Of a stretch of DNA of 64,000 nucleotides, positions 25,407 through 34,263 are shown piece by piece. Within the stretch, counting starts at the first letter, position 1, and each line of letters starts with the position of its first letter. Below the pieces are notes generated by a model. That model saw only the letters and a list, made by a program, of their open reading frames with translations. It did no database searches and was not told the DNA's origin. The stretch is from Hyphomicrobiales bacterium. GTDB taxonomy: Bacteria; Pseudomonadota; Alphaproteobacteria; Rhizobiales; Rhizobiaceae. The position numbers were made by a program, and so were the translations under genes. Where the stretch lies: contig QEVK01000011.1 in assembly GCA_003577315.1 (NCBI GenBank), positions 1-64,000 of the forward strand. Reading direction: 5' to 3'.

Positions 25407-25994
25407 TCAGATGTCCTTGCCCGGCCCAGGCGGAATCTCGCCGGGCAGCGGGATCAGCATCGACCGCTCCTTGAGCCAGGGATGGATCTCGACGGCCTGG
25501 CGCAGCGCCGCCTGGCCGGGCTCCATCCGGCCCTGGCGCATCAGGATCATCGCCTTGCCGGCCAGCGCGGCGAAATGCTTCGGCTCCAGCGCCAGCGTGC
25601 GCTCGATGTCCTCCAGCGAGCCGTCGAAATCCTCCCTCAGGAAGCGGATGAAGGCGCGCTGGTTCCAGCCCTCGGCATAGTCGGGGGCGTCGGCGACCAC
25701 GCCGTCGAGGATGGAGAGCGCGCGGGAGAAGTCGTAGCGCTCGCGGGCCCGCATCGCCTCGGCCACGGCCTCGGCGACCGCCGGGGTCGGCGCCTGGCCC
25801 ATCCACATCCACCAGACCGCGTCCTCGGCGCTGCGGCCCTCGCGCTCGGTGGCGGCGTTGCGCAGCCGCTCGAACAGGAGCCGCCGCTCCTTCTGCCGCG
25901 GCGTCTCGCCCGCCTCCTCGTTGGCGAAGCCGGCGGCCGCGAAGGGAAGGAACGCTGCCGCGGCGAGCACGAAGCGGCGGGTGCGCATGGTCAT
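25407..25994 (-). CDS. TPR-repeat periplasmic protein
   Basis: A 195-residue protein with a signal peptide (MTMRTRRFVLAAAAFLPFAAAGFANE, cleavage probably near residue 24) and two to three tetratricopeptide repeats (about 85-165: YDFSRALSILDGVVADAPDYAEG, then FDGSLEDIERTLALEPKHFAA, then GRMEPGQAALRQAVEIHP). It probably binds a partner in the periplasm. ATG 25994 overlaps the stop of the metallo-hydrolase gene as ATGA and has AAGGGG upstream, so the two are translated together. It converges on terC, 6 bases away. Partner unknown. Confidence 0.85.
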   Translation of the reverse strand: MTMRTRRFVLAAAAFLPFAAAGFANEEAGETPRQKERRLLFERLRNAATEREGRSAEDAVWWMWMGQAPTPAVAEAVAEAMRARERYDFSRALSILDGVVADAPDYAEGWNQRAFIRFLREDFDGSLEDIERTLALEPKHFAALAGKAMILMRQGRMEPGQAALRQAVEIHPWLKERSMLIPLPGEIPPGPGKDI

Positions 25995-26830
25995 ACCCCT
26001 TTCAGGACCAGGATCGTCGGCCGGCGCGGCAGGTCGCGCAGCGAGACGGTGAGCGAGCGCTCGCCGGAGAAGACCACGTCGAAGGTCTCGCCCATGCTGG
26101 CGGTGAACTCGCCGATGGGGGTCGAATGGCGGTGCATGGGCAGGATCAGCGACGAGAACAGCCGCCTGGCGATCTCGCTCATGGCGCCGACGGACAGCGT
26201 CATGCCGCCGTCGATCGGCACCATCAGCACGTCGAGCCGGCCTATTGCCGCATAGTGGGCGTCCTCCAGATGGTGGTGCAGGTGGCCGAGATGGCCGATG
26301 CACAGGCCCGCCACCTCGAAGATGAAGATCGAGTTGCCGTCCCGCTCCATGCCGCCGCCCCAGCTCCTGATGTCTGTCGGCACGTTGCGGATATAGACGT
26401 CGTCGACCATCAGGGCATGGCGGGCCGGGCCGCCGTCGGGGTTCCAGCCGCGCAGCACGTGCTCGATGCCGGGATCGGGGAAGTCGGTGTAGTGGGTGCG
26501 ATGCGCCCTGTTCATGGTGACGACGCGCGGCGGCGGCTCGCCGCCGTAGTGGCCGGAGAAGTCGGTGGCGATGCGCACGCCGCCCGGCGTCTCGATGACG
26601 TAGGTTGAATGGCCGGCATAGGTGATGGTCACCGGCCCTTCGGCGGCCGCCTGCGCGGGGATGGAAGCGGGCGCGAAGCCGGCGAGGATGGCGCCGGGCA
26701 CCGCCTCGGCGACGGCGAGGCAGCGGCTCGCCGCCGGGGCCTGCTGCTCCTGGGCCACGGCTTCGGGGGCTGCGGCCGGATGCAGGAGAAGGCCGAGCGC
26801 GAATGCGGCGGCGACGACTGCGGGGCGCAT
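25991..26830 (-). CDS. Exported MBL-fold metallo-hydrolase
   Basis: A 279-residue protein with an N-terminal signal peptide (RPAVVAAAFALGLLLHPAAA...) and a metallo-beta-lactamase fold of the UlaG/YtnP-like type: VTITYAGHSTYVIETPGGVRIATD opens the fold, MNRAHRTHYTDFPDPG takes the place of the HxHxDH loop, and IGHLGHLHHHLED, VLMVPIDGG and ILPMHRHSTPIG supply further His/Asp ligands. ATG 26830 has a clear GGAGG 5 bases upstream. It is the first gene of a two-gene unit with the TPR protein (ATGA overlap). Substrate unknown; the altered first metal motif may mean an atypical site. Confidence 0.85.
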   Translation of the reverse strand: MRPAVVAAAFALGLLLHPAAAPEAVAQEQQAPAASRCLAVAEAVPGAILAGFAPASIPAQAAAEGPVTITYAGHSTYVIETPGGVRIATDFSGHYGGEPPPRVVTMNRAHRTHYTDFPDPGIEHVLRGWNPDGGPARHALMVDDVYIRNVPTDIRSWGGGMERDGNSIFIFEVAGLCIGHLGHLHHHLEDAHYAAIGRLDVLMVPIDGGMTLSVGAMSEIARRLFSSLILPMHRHSTPIGEFTASMGETFDVVFSGERSLTVSLRDLPRRPTILVLKGV

Positions 26831-26963
26831 GCTAGCCTCCGGGGCGGTCTGCGGGCGGATTCGCCGTGGCCCGAGACTACAGGCTCGCGCCGGTCCCGCC
26901 CAAGCCTTTGCGCGGCGGCCGGCTTCACGTTTTCGCGAGAGCGGCGCGCCGCGCGCGGCCTTC

Positions 26964-26992
26964 TGGACGTTTCGCGGCCTTTTCTCTATAAG
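26964..26992 (+). promoter_or_regulatory. Candidate sigma-70 promoter of yebC
   Basis: TGGACG at 26964-26969 and TATAAG at 26987-26992 are separated by 17 bases, a good match to the rhizobial housekeeping promoter pattern, and would start transcription near 26999, about 38 bases before the yebC ATG. Confidence 0.5.
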
Positions 26993-27036
26993 GCGCGCCA
27001 TTCAACGACATCGCGAAAAGCGCTCCAAGAGGTCCC

Positions 27037-27786
27037 ATGGCTGGCCATTCCCAATTCAAGAACATCATGCACCGCAAGGGGCGGCAGGACGCCGTCCGCT
27101 CCAAGATGTTTTCCAAGCTCGCGCGCGAAATCACCGTCGCGGCCAAGACCGGACTGCCCGACCCCGACATGAACCCGCGCCTGCGGCTCGCCATCCAGAA
27201 CGCCAAGGCGCAGTCCATGCCCAAGGACAACATCCAGCGCGCCATCAACAAGGCGGCCGGCAACGACGGCGAGAACTACGAGGAAGTGCGCTACGAGGGC
27301 TACGGCCCGGGCGGCGTCGCCGTCATCGTCGAGGCGCTGACCGACAACCGCAACCGCACCGCCTCCAACGTGCGCGCCGCCTTCACCAAGGCCGGCGGCT
27401 CGCTGGGCGAGACCGGCTCTGTCTCCTTCCTGTGGGATCGCGTCGGCGAGGTCGTCTACAAGGCCGAGGCCGGCGACGCCGACGCGGTGATGGAGGCGGC
27501 CATCGAGGCCGGCGCCGACGACGTGCAGTCCGACGAGGACGGGCATGTCATCCTGTGCGCGTTCGAGGCGATCGGCGAGGTGACGGCGGCGCTGGAGAAG
27601 GCGCTGGGCGAGGCCGAATCCGTCAAGACGATCTGGAAGCCGCAGACCGCCACCCCGGTCGACGAGGACCGCGCCCGCTCGATCCTCAAGCTGATCGCCA
27701 CGCTCGAGGACGACGACGACGTGCAGAACGTCTACGCCAATTTCGAGGTCGACGACGAGACGATGGCCAAACTGAGCGCCGCCTGA
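27037..27786 (+). CDS. yebC: YebC/PmpR family protein (translation factor / transcriptional regulator)
   Basis: A 249-residue YebC family protein with the invariant N-terminus [70 protein letters not shown] and [20 protein letters not shown]. YebC-type proteins have been described both as DNA-binding regulators and as factors that relieve ribosome stalling at proline stretches; which applies here cannot be told from sequence. Full length. It ends in a strong bidirectional terminator shared with rpmE. In many Rhizobiales it lies upstream of ruvC; here ruvCAB is 18 kb away. Confidence 0.95.
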   Translation: MAGHSQFKNIMHRKGRQDAVRSKMFSKLAREITVAAKTGLPDPDMNPRLRLAIQNAKAQSMPKDNIQRAINKAAGNDGENYEEVRYEGYGPGGVAVIVEALTDNRNRTASNVRAAFTKAGGSLGETGSVSFLWDRVGEVVYKAEAGDADAVMEAAIEAGADDVQSDEDGHVILCAFEAIGEVTAALEKALGEAESVKTIWKPQTATPVDEDRARSILKLIATLEDDDDVQNVYANFEVDDETMAKLSAA

Positions 27787-27849
27787 GCGGCGTTCCGGGG
27801 GCAGGGTCGAGCGCGGCCTGAGGCGCGCGCCGCCCTGTCGCGGGCCAAT

Positions 27850-27878
27850 AAAAAACCCGCCTTCGAGGCGGGTTTTTT
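27850..27878. terminator. Bidirectional intrinsic terminator between yebC and rpmE
   Basis: CCCGCC (27856-27861) pairs with GGCGGG (27867-27872) around TTCGA, flanked by an A-run on the left and TTTTTT on the right. The symmetry lets it stop yebC transcripts on the plus strand and rpmE transcripts on the minus strand. Confidence 0.93.
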
Positions 27879-27899
27879 GCCGGATCGATCCGGGATGGA

Positions 27900-28121
27900 T
27901 CAGATGCCGAGGCCTTCGTAGCGCTTCTTGAACTTCGACAGGCGGCCGCCGCGGTCGACCAGGGTCTGCTGGCCGCCGGTCCACGCCGGATGCGTGGTCG
28001 GGTCGATGTCGAGGTTCATCGTGTCGCCCTCCTTGCCCCAGGTGGAGCGGGTCAGGTATTCGGTGCCATCGGTCATGACGACCTTGATGGTGTGGTAATC
28101 GGGATGGATATCGGCTTTCAT
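27900..28121 (-). CDS. rpmE: 50S ribosomal protein L31
   Basis: A 73-residue bL31 protein: [22 protein letters not shown], then [14 protein letters not shown] and [15 protein letters not shown]. The four zinc-binding cysteines of the C+ type are absent (no Cys in the protein), so this is the zinc-independent form. ATG 28121 has AGGA upstream at a normal distance. Divergent from the ABC exporter gene, with ~215 bases between them that hold both promoters and no other feature that I can see. Confidence 0.95.
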   Translation of the reverse strand: MKADIHPDYHTIKVVMTDGTEYLTRSTWGKEGDTMNLDIDPTTHPAWTGGQQTLVDRGGRLSKFKKRYEGLGI

Positions 28122-28336
28122 CACTGTCGTCCTGGCTGCCGGGCTGAAATCGCGCGTCGGATCGGATGCGGCGATGCGCCCACTGTCAAAACCTGAAGCC
28201 GCGGCTATGGAATGGCCGCAGCTTCGGAAACGGTCGGTGGCCTCATACAGGAGCCGGCGCGAAACCACAAGGCCCCGGTGCAGATGACAAGGGGGGCGCG
28301 GCGATTTCGCCGCCAGGCGGAGACGAAAGGGCGGAC

Positions 28337-30151
28337 ATGGCCATTAGCGCAGCCGAAACCGGACAGGAAAGGCAGGCGCGCCTGCGCACGCTGGGGCCGC
28401 TCGGGCGGCTCGTTCCCTTCGTCACGCGCTATCGCGGCCTCGTGGTCGGCGCCTGCGTCGCGCTCACGGCGGCGGCCGTCACCACGCTGACGCTGCCCCT
28501 GGCGGTGCGCCGCATGATCGACCACGGCTTCTCCGATTCCGATTCGGCGCTGATCTCCAGCTATTTCATGATGCTGATCGCGCTCGCCGGCATGCTGGCG
28601 GCGGCCTCGGCGGCGCGCTACTATTTCGTCATCACGCTGGGCGAGCGCGTGGTCTCGGACCTGCGGCTCGCCGTCTTCTCCCACGTCTCGCGCCTGTCGC
28701 CCGGCTTCTTCGACGCCGTGCAGTCGGGCGAGATCGTGTCGCGGCTGACCGCCGACACCACGCAGATCAAGTCGGCGGTGGGCGCCACCGCCTCGACGGC
28801 GCTGCGCAACGTCATCCTCACCGTCGGCGCGCTCGCCATGATGGTGGTGACGAGCCCGAAGCTGTCGGGCCTGGTCATCGCGGCGATCCCCGTCGTGGTT
28901 CTGCCGCTGGTCGCCTTCGGCCGCTCGGTCAGGCGGCGCTCGCGCTTCGCGCAGGACACGCTGGCCGATGCCACCGCCTACGCCTCCGAGCAGATCGGCG
29001 CGGTGCGCACGCTCCAGGCCTACACCAACGAGGCGCTGGTGGAGAACCGCTTCGCCGGCGCGGTCGAGATCGCCTTCGAGGCCGCGCGGGCTTCCGTGCG
29101 CGCCCGTGCCGTGCTCACCTTCTTCGCCATCTTCACCGTCTTCGCCTCGGTGGTGGCGGTGCTGTGGATCGGCGCCGCCGACGTCCTGTCGGGCGCGATG
29201 TCGCCGGGCACGCTCGGCCAGTTCCTGCTCTACGCCGTGTTCGCCGCCGGCGCGCTCGGGGCGCTGTCGGAGGTGTGGGGCGAGCTTTCGCAGGCCGCCG
29301 GGGCGGCCGAGCGGCTGACCGAGCTTCTGGCCGAGGAGCCGCAGGTGCGTGCGCCCGCCGCCCCGGTCGCGCTGCCGGAGCCGGCGCGCGGCGCGGTCGA
29401 GTTCCGCGACGTCTCCTTCTCCTATCCGATGCGGCCCGACCGGGCCGCGCTGGAGGGGCTTTCCTTCTGCGTGAAGCCCGGCGAGACGGTGGCCATCGTC
29501 GGTCCGTCGGGCTCGGGCAAGAGCACGGTGTTCTCGCTGATCCTGCGCTTCTATGACCCGCAGGCCGGGACGGTGCTGGTCGACGGGGTCGACATCGGCT
29601 GGGCCGACCCGCGGGCGGTGCGCGCCCGCATGGCCATCGTGCCGCAGGACGTGACGATCTTCGCGGCGAGTGCTTCCGACAACATCGCCTTCGGCCGGCC
29701 GGGCGCCGGCGCGGCCGAGATCGAGGCGGCGGCGCGCGAGGCCCACGCCCACGAGTTCATCGCCCGGCTCGACAGGGGCTACGACACGCCGCTGGGCGAG
29801 CGCGGCGTCACCCTTTCCGGCGGCCAGCGCCAGCGGCTGGTGATCGCGCGGGCCATCCTGCGCGACGCGCCGATCCTGCTGCTCGACGAGGCGACCTCGG
29901 CGCTCGACGCCGAGAGCGAGACGCTGGTGCAGACGGCGCTGGAGCGGCTGATGGAGGGGCGCACCACGCTCGTCATCGCCCATCGCCTCGCGACCGTGCT
30001 CAAGGCGGACCGCATCCTCGTCATGGAGGACGGGCGCATCGTCGAGGAAGGCACGCATGAAAGCCTGGTCGCGGCGAACGGCGTCTATGCGCGGCTCGCC
30101 CGCCTCCAGTTCGACCACGGCGCCGGCGCGTTCGGCAGGGCCGCGGAGTAG
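28337..30151 (+). CDS. ABC exporter, MsbA/multidrug type (fused permease-ATPase)
   Basis: A 604-residue half-transporter. The N-terminal six-helix domain (about 30-325) includes the coupling region [24 protein letters not shown]. The nucleotide-binding domain (about 350-585) has Walker [10 protein letters not shown] (near 389-397), Q-loop VPQDV, signature LSGGQRQR, Walker [13 protein letters not shown] and switch His in VIAHRL. It should act as a homodimer exporting lipids or hydrophobic compounds. ATG 28337 lies after GGGCGGAC; no signal peptide needed. It converges on the M20 hydrolase, whose stop is on the next base. Substrate unknown. Confidence 0.93.
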   Translation: MAISAAETGQERQARLRTLGPLGRLVPFVTRYRGLVVGACVALTAAAVTTLTLPLAVRRMIDHGFSDSDSALISSYFMMLIALAGMLAAASAARYYFVITLGERVVSDLRLAVFSHVSRLSPGFFDAVQSGEIVSRLTADTTQIKSAVGATASTALRNVILTVGALAMMVVTSPKLSGLVIAAIPVVVLPLVAFGRSVRRRSRFAQDTLADATAYASEQIGAVRTLQAYTNEALVENRFAGAVEIAFEAARASVRARAVLTFFAIFTVFASVVAVLWIGAADVLSGAMSPGTLGQFLLYAVFAAGALGALSEVWGELSQAAGAAERLTELLAEEPQVRAPAAPVALPEPARGAVEFRDVSFSYPMRPDRAALEGLSFCVKPGETVAIVGPSGSGKSTVFSLILRFYDPQAGTVLVDGVDIGWADPRAVRARMAIVPQDVTIFAASASDNIAFGRPGAGAAEIEAAAREAHAHEFIARLDRGYDTPLGERGVTLSGGQRQRLVIARAILRDAPILLLDEATSALDAESETLVQTALERLMEGRTTLVIAHRLATVLKADRILVMEDGRIVEEGTHESLVAANGVYARLARLQFDHGAGAFGRAAE

Positions 30152-31300
30152 TCAGCCGAGGAGATCGCGCGCCGCGCGCATGAAGATGCGCGCGCCGATG
30201 GCGATCAGGTCGTCGGGAAAGTCGTAGTCGGGGTTGTGCAGGTTCGGCCGGTCGGTGCCGGCGCCCAGGAACAGCATCGCCGATCTGGAGCCGTGGCCGA
30301 AGGTGCCGAAATCCTCCGAGGCGCGCATCGGCAGCCCCTCGCCGTCGTGGGGAATCCCTTCCGCGTCGAGCGCGGCGGCGAGGTGCGCGGTCGCCTGGCT
30401 GTCGTTGAGGCTGGCGACGAAGATCTCGTGATAGTCGACGGCGTGCGACAGGCCCGCGGCCGCAGCCGCCTCGCGCACCAGCGTCTCGGCGGCGGCGGTG
30501 AGGCCGGCCATGCGGCCGTCGAGCCGCGTGCGCAGCGTCGCCCTGATCTCGGCCCGGCCGGGGGCGACGCCGAACACCGGCTCGCCCATCCTGACGTGGG
30601 TGACGGTGGCCATGGCGAAATCGTCCTGCGCGAAGGAGCCGCCGCCGAGCGCGGCGAGCTGCGGCATCAGCCGGCTGACCGCCGCCATCGGCGACACGCC
30701 GCTTTCGGGCATCGAGGAATGCGCCTCCCTGCCTTCGAGCACGATGCGCATGCCGCGCGAGGCGCAGTTGACGACGCCGTCCTTCAGCCGGACATGGCCG
30801 AGCGGCGTGCCGGGCAGATTGTGCAGCGAGAAGGCGAAGTCGGGGCGGATTTCGCCGTAGCGCGGATCGGCGACCACGCCGGCCGCGCCGTCGCCGGTCT
30901 CCTCGGCCGGCTGGAACATCAGCACCACGCGGCCCGTGGCCGGCCGCTTCCGGCCGAACTGGCGGCCGAGCGCGGCCAGGATCGCCATGTGGCCGTCATG
31001 GCCGCACATGTGGCCCTTGCCGGGAACCGTCGAGCGGTGCGGGATGTCGGAGACCTCGGCGATGGGCAGCGCGTCGAGCTCGGCGCGGAACAGCAGCGTC
31101 GGTCCCGGCCCGCCGCCGTCGTAGACGAAGGCGACGCCGTGGCCGCCGAGCCCGCCCAGCACCCGGTCGGGCCCGGTGTCGGCGAGGAAGGCGGCGACGC
31201 GGCCCGCCGTCTCCTCCTCCTCGTTCGATATCTCGGGGAAGCGGTGCAGCTCGCGGCGGAAGGCGACGAGATCGGCGATGTCCCGGTTGGTGAGGCTCAT
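30152..31300 (-). CDS. M20 family amidohydrolase (amino-acylase / hippurate hydrolase type)
   Basis: A 382-residue metallopeptidase-fold enzyme that cleaves N-acyl or similar amide bonds of amino acids. Metal-site motifs are KGHMCGHDGHMAILA, MFQPAEETGDGAAGVVAD, FSLHNLPGTPLG and the C-terminal HNPDYDFPDDLI. The dimerisation domain (about 180-290) is inserted as usual, containing EGREAHSSMPESGVSP. Length is normal. It starts ~19 bases after the purU stop on the same strand, so the two may be co-transcribed. Substrate cannot be told from sequence. Confidence 0.92.
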   Translation of the reverse strand: MSLTNRDIADLVAFRRELHRFPEISNEEEETAGRVAAFLADTGPDRVLGGLGGHGVAFVYDGGGPGPTLLFRAELDALPIAEVSDIPHRSTVPGKGHMCGHDGHMAILAALGRQFGRKRPATGRVVLMFQPAEETGDGAAGVVADPRYGEIRPDFAFSLHNLPGTPLGHVRLKDGVVNCASRGMRIVLEGREAHSSMPESGVSPMAAVSRLMPQLAALGGGSFAQDDFAMATVTHVRMGEPVFGVAPGRAEIRATLRTRLDGRMAGLTAAAETLVREAAAAAGLSHAVDYHEIFVASLNDSQATAHLAAALDAEGIPHDGEGLPMRASEDFGTFGHGSRSAMLFLGAGTDRPNLHNPDYDFPDDLIAIGARIFMRAARDLLG

Positions 31301-31319
31301 GCGGCGGCCGCTCCGGGCT

Positions 31320-32171
31320 TCAGGCGAAGACGATGGTCTTGTTGCCGCTCAGCATCACCCGGTTCTCCAGGTGCAGCTTGACGGCGCGCGCCAGCACGCG
31401 CGATTCGATGTCGCGGCCGACGGCCACGAAGTCGTCGGCGCTCATGGCGTGGGTGACGCGCTCGGTCTCCTGCTCGATGATCGGGCCCTCGTCGAGGTCG
31501 GGCGTGACGTAGTGGGCGGTGGCGCCGATCAGCTTGACGCCGCGGTCGTGGGCCTGGTGGTAGGGCTTCGCACCCTTGAAGCTCGGCAGGAACGAATGGT
31601 GGATGTTGATGATCCTGCCGTAGAGCCGGCTGGAGAAGGCATCCGACAGCACCTGCATGTAGCGGGCGAGCACGATGAGCTGCGCCCCGGTCTCCTCGAC
31701 CAGCGCCGTCAGCTTCGCCTCCTGCCCGGCCTTGGTGTCGGGCGTGACCTTCCAGCAGTGATAGGGGATGCCGGCGCCTTCCGCCTCGGCGCGGCTGTCC
31801 TCGTGGTTGGAGACGATGGCCGCCACCTCGGCGTCGAGCCAGCCGACGCGGATCTGGTAGAGCAGGTGCAGCATGGCGTGGTCGAACTTCGACACCATGA
31901 TGACGATCCGCGGCTTGACGGCGGTGACGGCAGTGCGGATCTCCATGCCGAAGCGCTCGGCCGCCGGCGCGATCGCCCGCCGGATGGCGGCCTCGTCGGC
32001 GCCGCGCGAGTCGAGCGAGATGCGCATGAAGAAGCGGTTGCTCTGCTGGTCCCAGAACTGGTTGCTCTCGACGATGTTGCCGCCCAGCGCGGCGAGCGCG
32101 GTGCTGACGGCGGCGACGATGCCCGGGCGGTCGTCGCAGGACAGGTTGAGGATGTGGGACGGACGGATCAT
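31320..32171 (-). CDS. purU: Formyltetrahydrofolate deformylase
   Basis: A 283-residue enzyme hydrolysing 10-formyl-THF to formate and THF. It has an N-terminal ACT domain (about 5-80, LNLSCDDRPGIVAAVSTALA) and a formyltransferase-like catalytic domain (about 85-280) with SKFDHAMLHLLYQ, AIVSNHEDSRAEAEG, LARYMQVLS, NIHHSFLPSFKGAKPY (His and Asn) and AHYVTPDLDEGPIIEQ (catalytic Asp). ATG 32171 opens at the ACT domain; its ribosome site is weak (GAAAG), and the frame is open for ~26 codons further upstream, so the start is a little uncertain. Confidence 0.93.
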   Translation of the reverse strand: MIRPSHILNLSCDDRPGIVAAVSTALAALGGNIVESNQFWDQQSNRFFMRISLDSRGADEAAIRRAIAPAAERFGMEIRTAVTAVKPRIVIMVSKFDHAMLHLLYQIRVGWLDAEVAAIVSNHEDSRAEAEGAGIPYHCWKVTPDTKAGQEAKLTALVEETGAQLIVLARYMQVLSDAFSSRLYGRIINIHHSFLPSFKGAKPYHQAHDRGVKLIGATAHYVTPDLDEGPIIEQETERVTHAMSADDFVAVGRDIESRVLARAVKLHLENRVMLSGNKTIVFA

Positions 32172-32444
32172 CTTTCGGGGCCCCGCTTGGAACTGACGCC
32201 GGAGCGGCGGACGCCCGGATGAATCCGCGCCGCCGCCCCATCTGCTCATAGCCGTCCTGCGGCACCGGGATCAATCGCCGCGGCGCGCGCCATCCGCCCT
32301 TGCGCGAAAAAAGCGGGCGTGCGACGACGCGGCCACGCCGTCGCGCCGCCGTCGCCCGGGGCGTTTTTGCCCTGGACAGGGAACCGGCCGCCGGTGCACC
32401 TGTTATCCGGCAAAGAGCATTCCTGGACCACCCTCCCGACGAGC

Positions 32445-34241
32445 ATGATGCACGGTTTCATCGCAGGCTACGAGCCCTACCTCGCCCTCGCCATCGTGCT
32501 GGCGACCTTCACCGCCTTCCTGTTTGAGCGCTATCCGCCCGAGGTGACGGCCGCGGCCGGGGCGGCCGCCTTCGTCGTGCTCGGCCTGCTTTCGCCGGCC
32601 GACGTGCTGCCGGTGTTCTCCAATCCCGCGCCGCTGACCGTCGCGGCGATGTTCGTGCTGACGGGCGCGCTGGTGCGCACCGGCGTGCTGGAGCGGGTGG
32701 CCGGCGCCATCCTCGACCATTCCGGCGACCGGCCGGCGACGGCCGTCGTCGGCCTCATGCTGGCCATCGTAGCGGTGTGCGGCTTCATCAACAACACGCC
32801 GCTGGTGCTGATCATGATCCCGATCACGCTGCGCATCGCCCGCAAGTTCGATATCGCCGCCACGCGGCTTCTGATCCCCGTCTCCTACGTCACCATCCTC
32901 GGCGGCACCTGCACGCTGATCGGCACCTCGACCAACCTTCTGGTCGACGGGGTGGCGCGCGAGCGCGGCATGGAGGCGTTCTCGATCTTCGAGATCACCC
33001 CGGTGGGCATCGTCACGGCGCTGTCGGGCCTGACGCTGCTCGGCCTGTTCGGCCGCCACCTGCTGCCCGACCGGCGCGACGACGCTGCCGGGCTGGACTC
33101 CGGCGAGGTCGAGTTCCTGTCGGAGATCGCGGTGGTGGAGGAGGGCGGCTTCACGAAGCAGCCGCTGGGCGAGGTCGGCGCCTTCAAGCTGCCGGGCCTG
33201 CGCCTGATCGGCGTGCGGCGCGGCGGCGACATCGTGCGAAACGAGCTGGACGACGTGGTGCTGAAGAAGGGCGACCGGCTGGTGGTCGCGGCCACGGCCT
33301 CGCTGCTGCTGACGCTGAGCGAGGACAAGACCCTGCGCATCGGCCTCGGCCGGCGGGGCGCCGATCCGTCGGGCCTGGTGGTGGCGGAGGCGGTGCTCGC
33401 GCCGCAGCAGACCGCCATCGGCCGGCGCATCGCCGACCTGTCGCTCGGCAGCCGCTTCGGCGTGCGCGTGCTCGGCGTCCACCGCCACCGCCACATCGCC
33501 GGCAAGGACCTCGACACCGTGCTGCTGCGCCCGGCCGACCGGCTGCTGCTCGAAGGCACGCCCGCCGGCCTCGACGCGATGAGCCAGCAGGGCGTGCTGG
33601 TCTCGGTTGACCGCACGGCCGGCCGCGCCTTCCGCCGCACCAAGGCGCCCATCGCCGTGCTGGCGCTGGTGGGCGTGGTGGCGCTGGCCGCGCTCGGCGT
33701 GATGGACATATCGGTGCTGGCCATGCTGGCCGTGGCGGCCATCCTCGTCCTGCGCTGCATCGACAGCGACGAGGCATGGGGCTCCATCGACGGCGGCATC
33801 CTGGTGCTGATCTTCGCCATGCTGGTCATCGGCGTCGGGCTGGAGCGCAGCGGCGCGGTCGACCTGATCGTCTCGGGCGTCGCGCCGACGCTTTCCGGCC
33901 TGTCGCCGCTCGCCACGCTGGTGATGGTCTACCTCCTGACCTCGGTGATGACCGAGATCGTGACCAACAATGCCGTCGCCGTGGTGATGACGCCCATCGT
34001 CATCGGCCTCGCCGCGCAGCTCGGCATCGACGCGCGGCCGCTGGTGGTGGCGGTGATGTTCGGGGCGAGCGCGAGCTTCGCCACCCCGATCGGCTACCAG
34101 ACCAACACGCTGGTCTACGGCGCCGGCAACTACCGCTTCGCCGACTTCCTCAAGGTCGGCATCCCGATGAACGTCGTCGTCGGCCTGGCGACGTGCCTGG
34201 CGATCTACGTCTATTACGGGATGGCGCCCGTCGCCCCCTAA
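32445..34241 (+). CDS. SLC13-type permease with two RCK_C (TrkA_C) domains
   Basis: A 598-residue membrane protein. The N-terminal half (about 5-205) and C-terminal half (about 400-598) carry the repeated helices of the divalent anion:sodium symporter fold, with FINNTPLVLIMIPI and the matching EIVTNNAVAVVMTPI as the two substrate/sodium hairpin motifs. Between them lie two RCK_C domains (about 215-290 and 300-380, e.g. KLPGLRLIGVRRGGDIV and RFGVRVLGVHRHRH). This SLC13-RCK_C architecture is widespread and probably transports sulfate or dicarboxylates. Start is ATG 32445 or ATG 32448 with only a weak GAG upstream. Its stop lies inside a 14-base tandem duplication shared with the convergent gene. 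Confidence 0.9.
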   Translation: MMHGFIAGYEPYLALAIVLATFTAFLFERYPPEVTAAAGAAAFVVLGLLSPADVLPVFSNPAPLTVAAMFVLTGALVRTGVLERVAGAILDHSGDRPATAVVGLMLAIVAVCGFINNTPLVLIMIPITLRIARKFDIAATRLLIPVSYVTILGGTCTLIGTSTNLLVDGVARERGMEAFSIFEITPVGIVTALSGLTLLGLFGRHLLPDRRDDAAGLDSGEVEFLSEIAVVEEGGFTKQPLGEVGAFKLPGLRLIGVRRGGDIVRNELDDVVLKKGDRLVVAATASLLLTLSEDKTLRIGLGRRGADPSGLVVAEAVLAPQQTAIGRRIADLSLGSRFGVRVLGVHRHRHIAGKDLDTVLLRPADRLLLEGTPAGLDAMSQQGVLVSVDRTAGRAFRRTKAPIAVLALVGVVALAALGVMDISVLAMLAVAAILVLRCIDSDEAWGSIDGGILVLIFAMLVIGVGLERSGAVDLIVSGVAPTLSGLSPLATLVMVYLLTSVMTEIVTNNAVAVVMTPIVIGLAAQLGIDARPLVVAVMFGASASFATPIGYQTNTLVYGAGNYRFADFLKVGIPMNVVVGLATCLAIYVYYGMAPVAP

Positions 34242-34263
34242 AGGTCGCTCCCTAAAGGTTCGC
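34236..34263. repeat. 14-base tandem duplication over two convergent stop codons
   Basis: CCCTAAAGGTCGCT begins at 34236 and is followed directly by a second copy beginning at 34250 (CCCTAAAGGT, then diverging). The first copy provides the TAA of the permease gene (34239-34241) and the second the TAG (minus strand, 34252-34254) of the FAD dehydrogenase. Confidence 0.7.
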
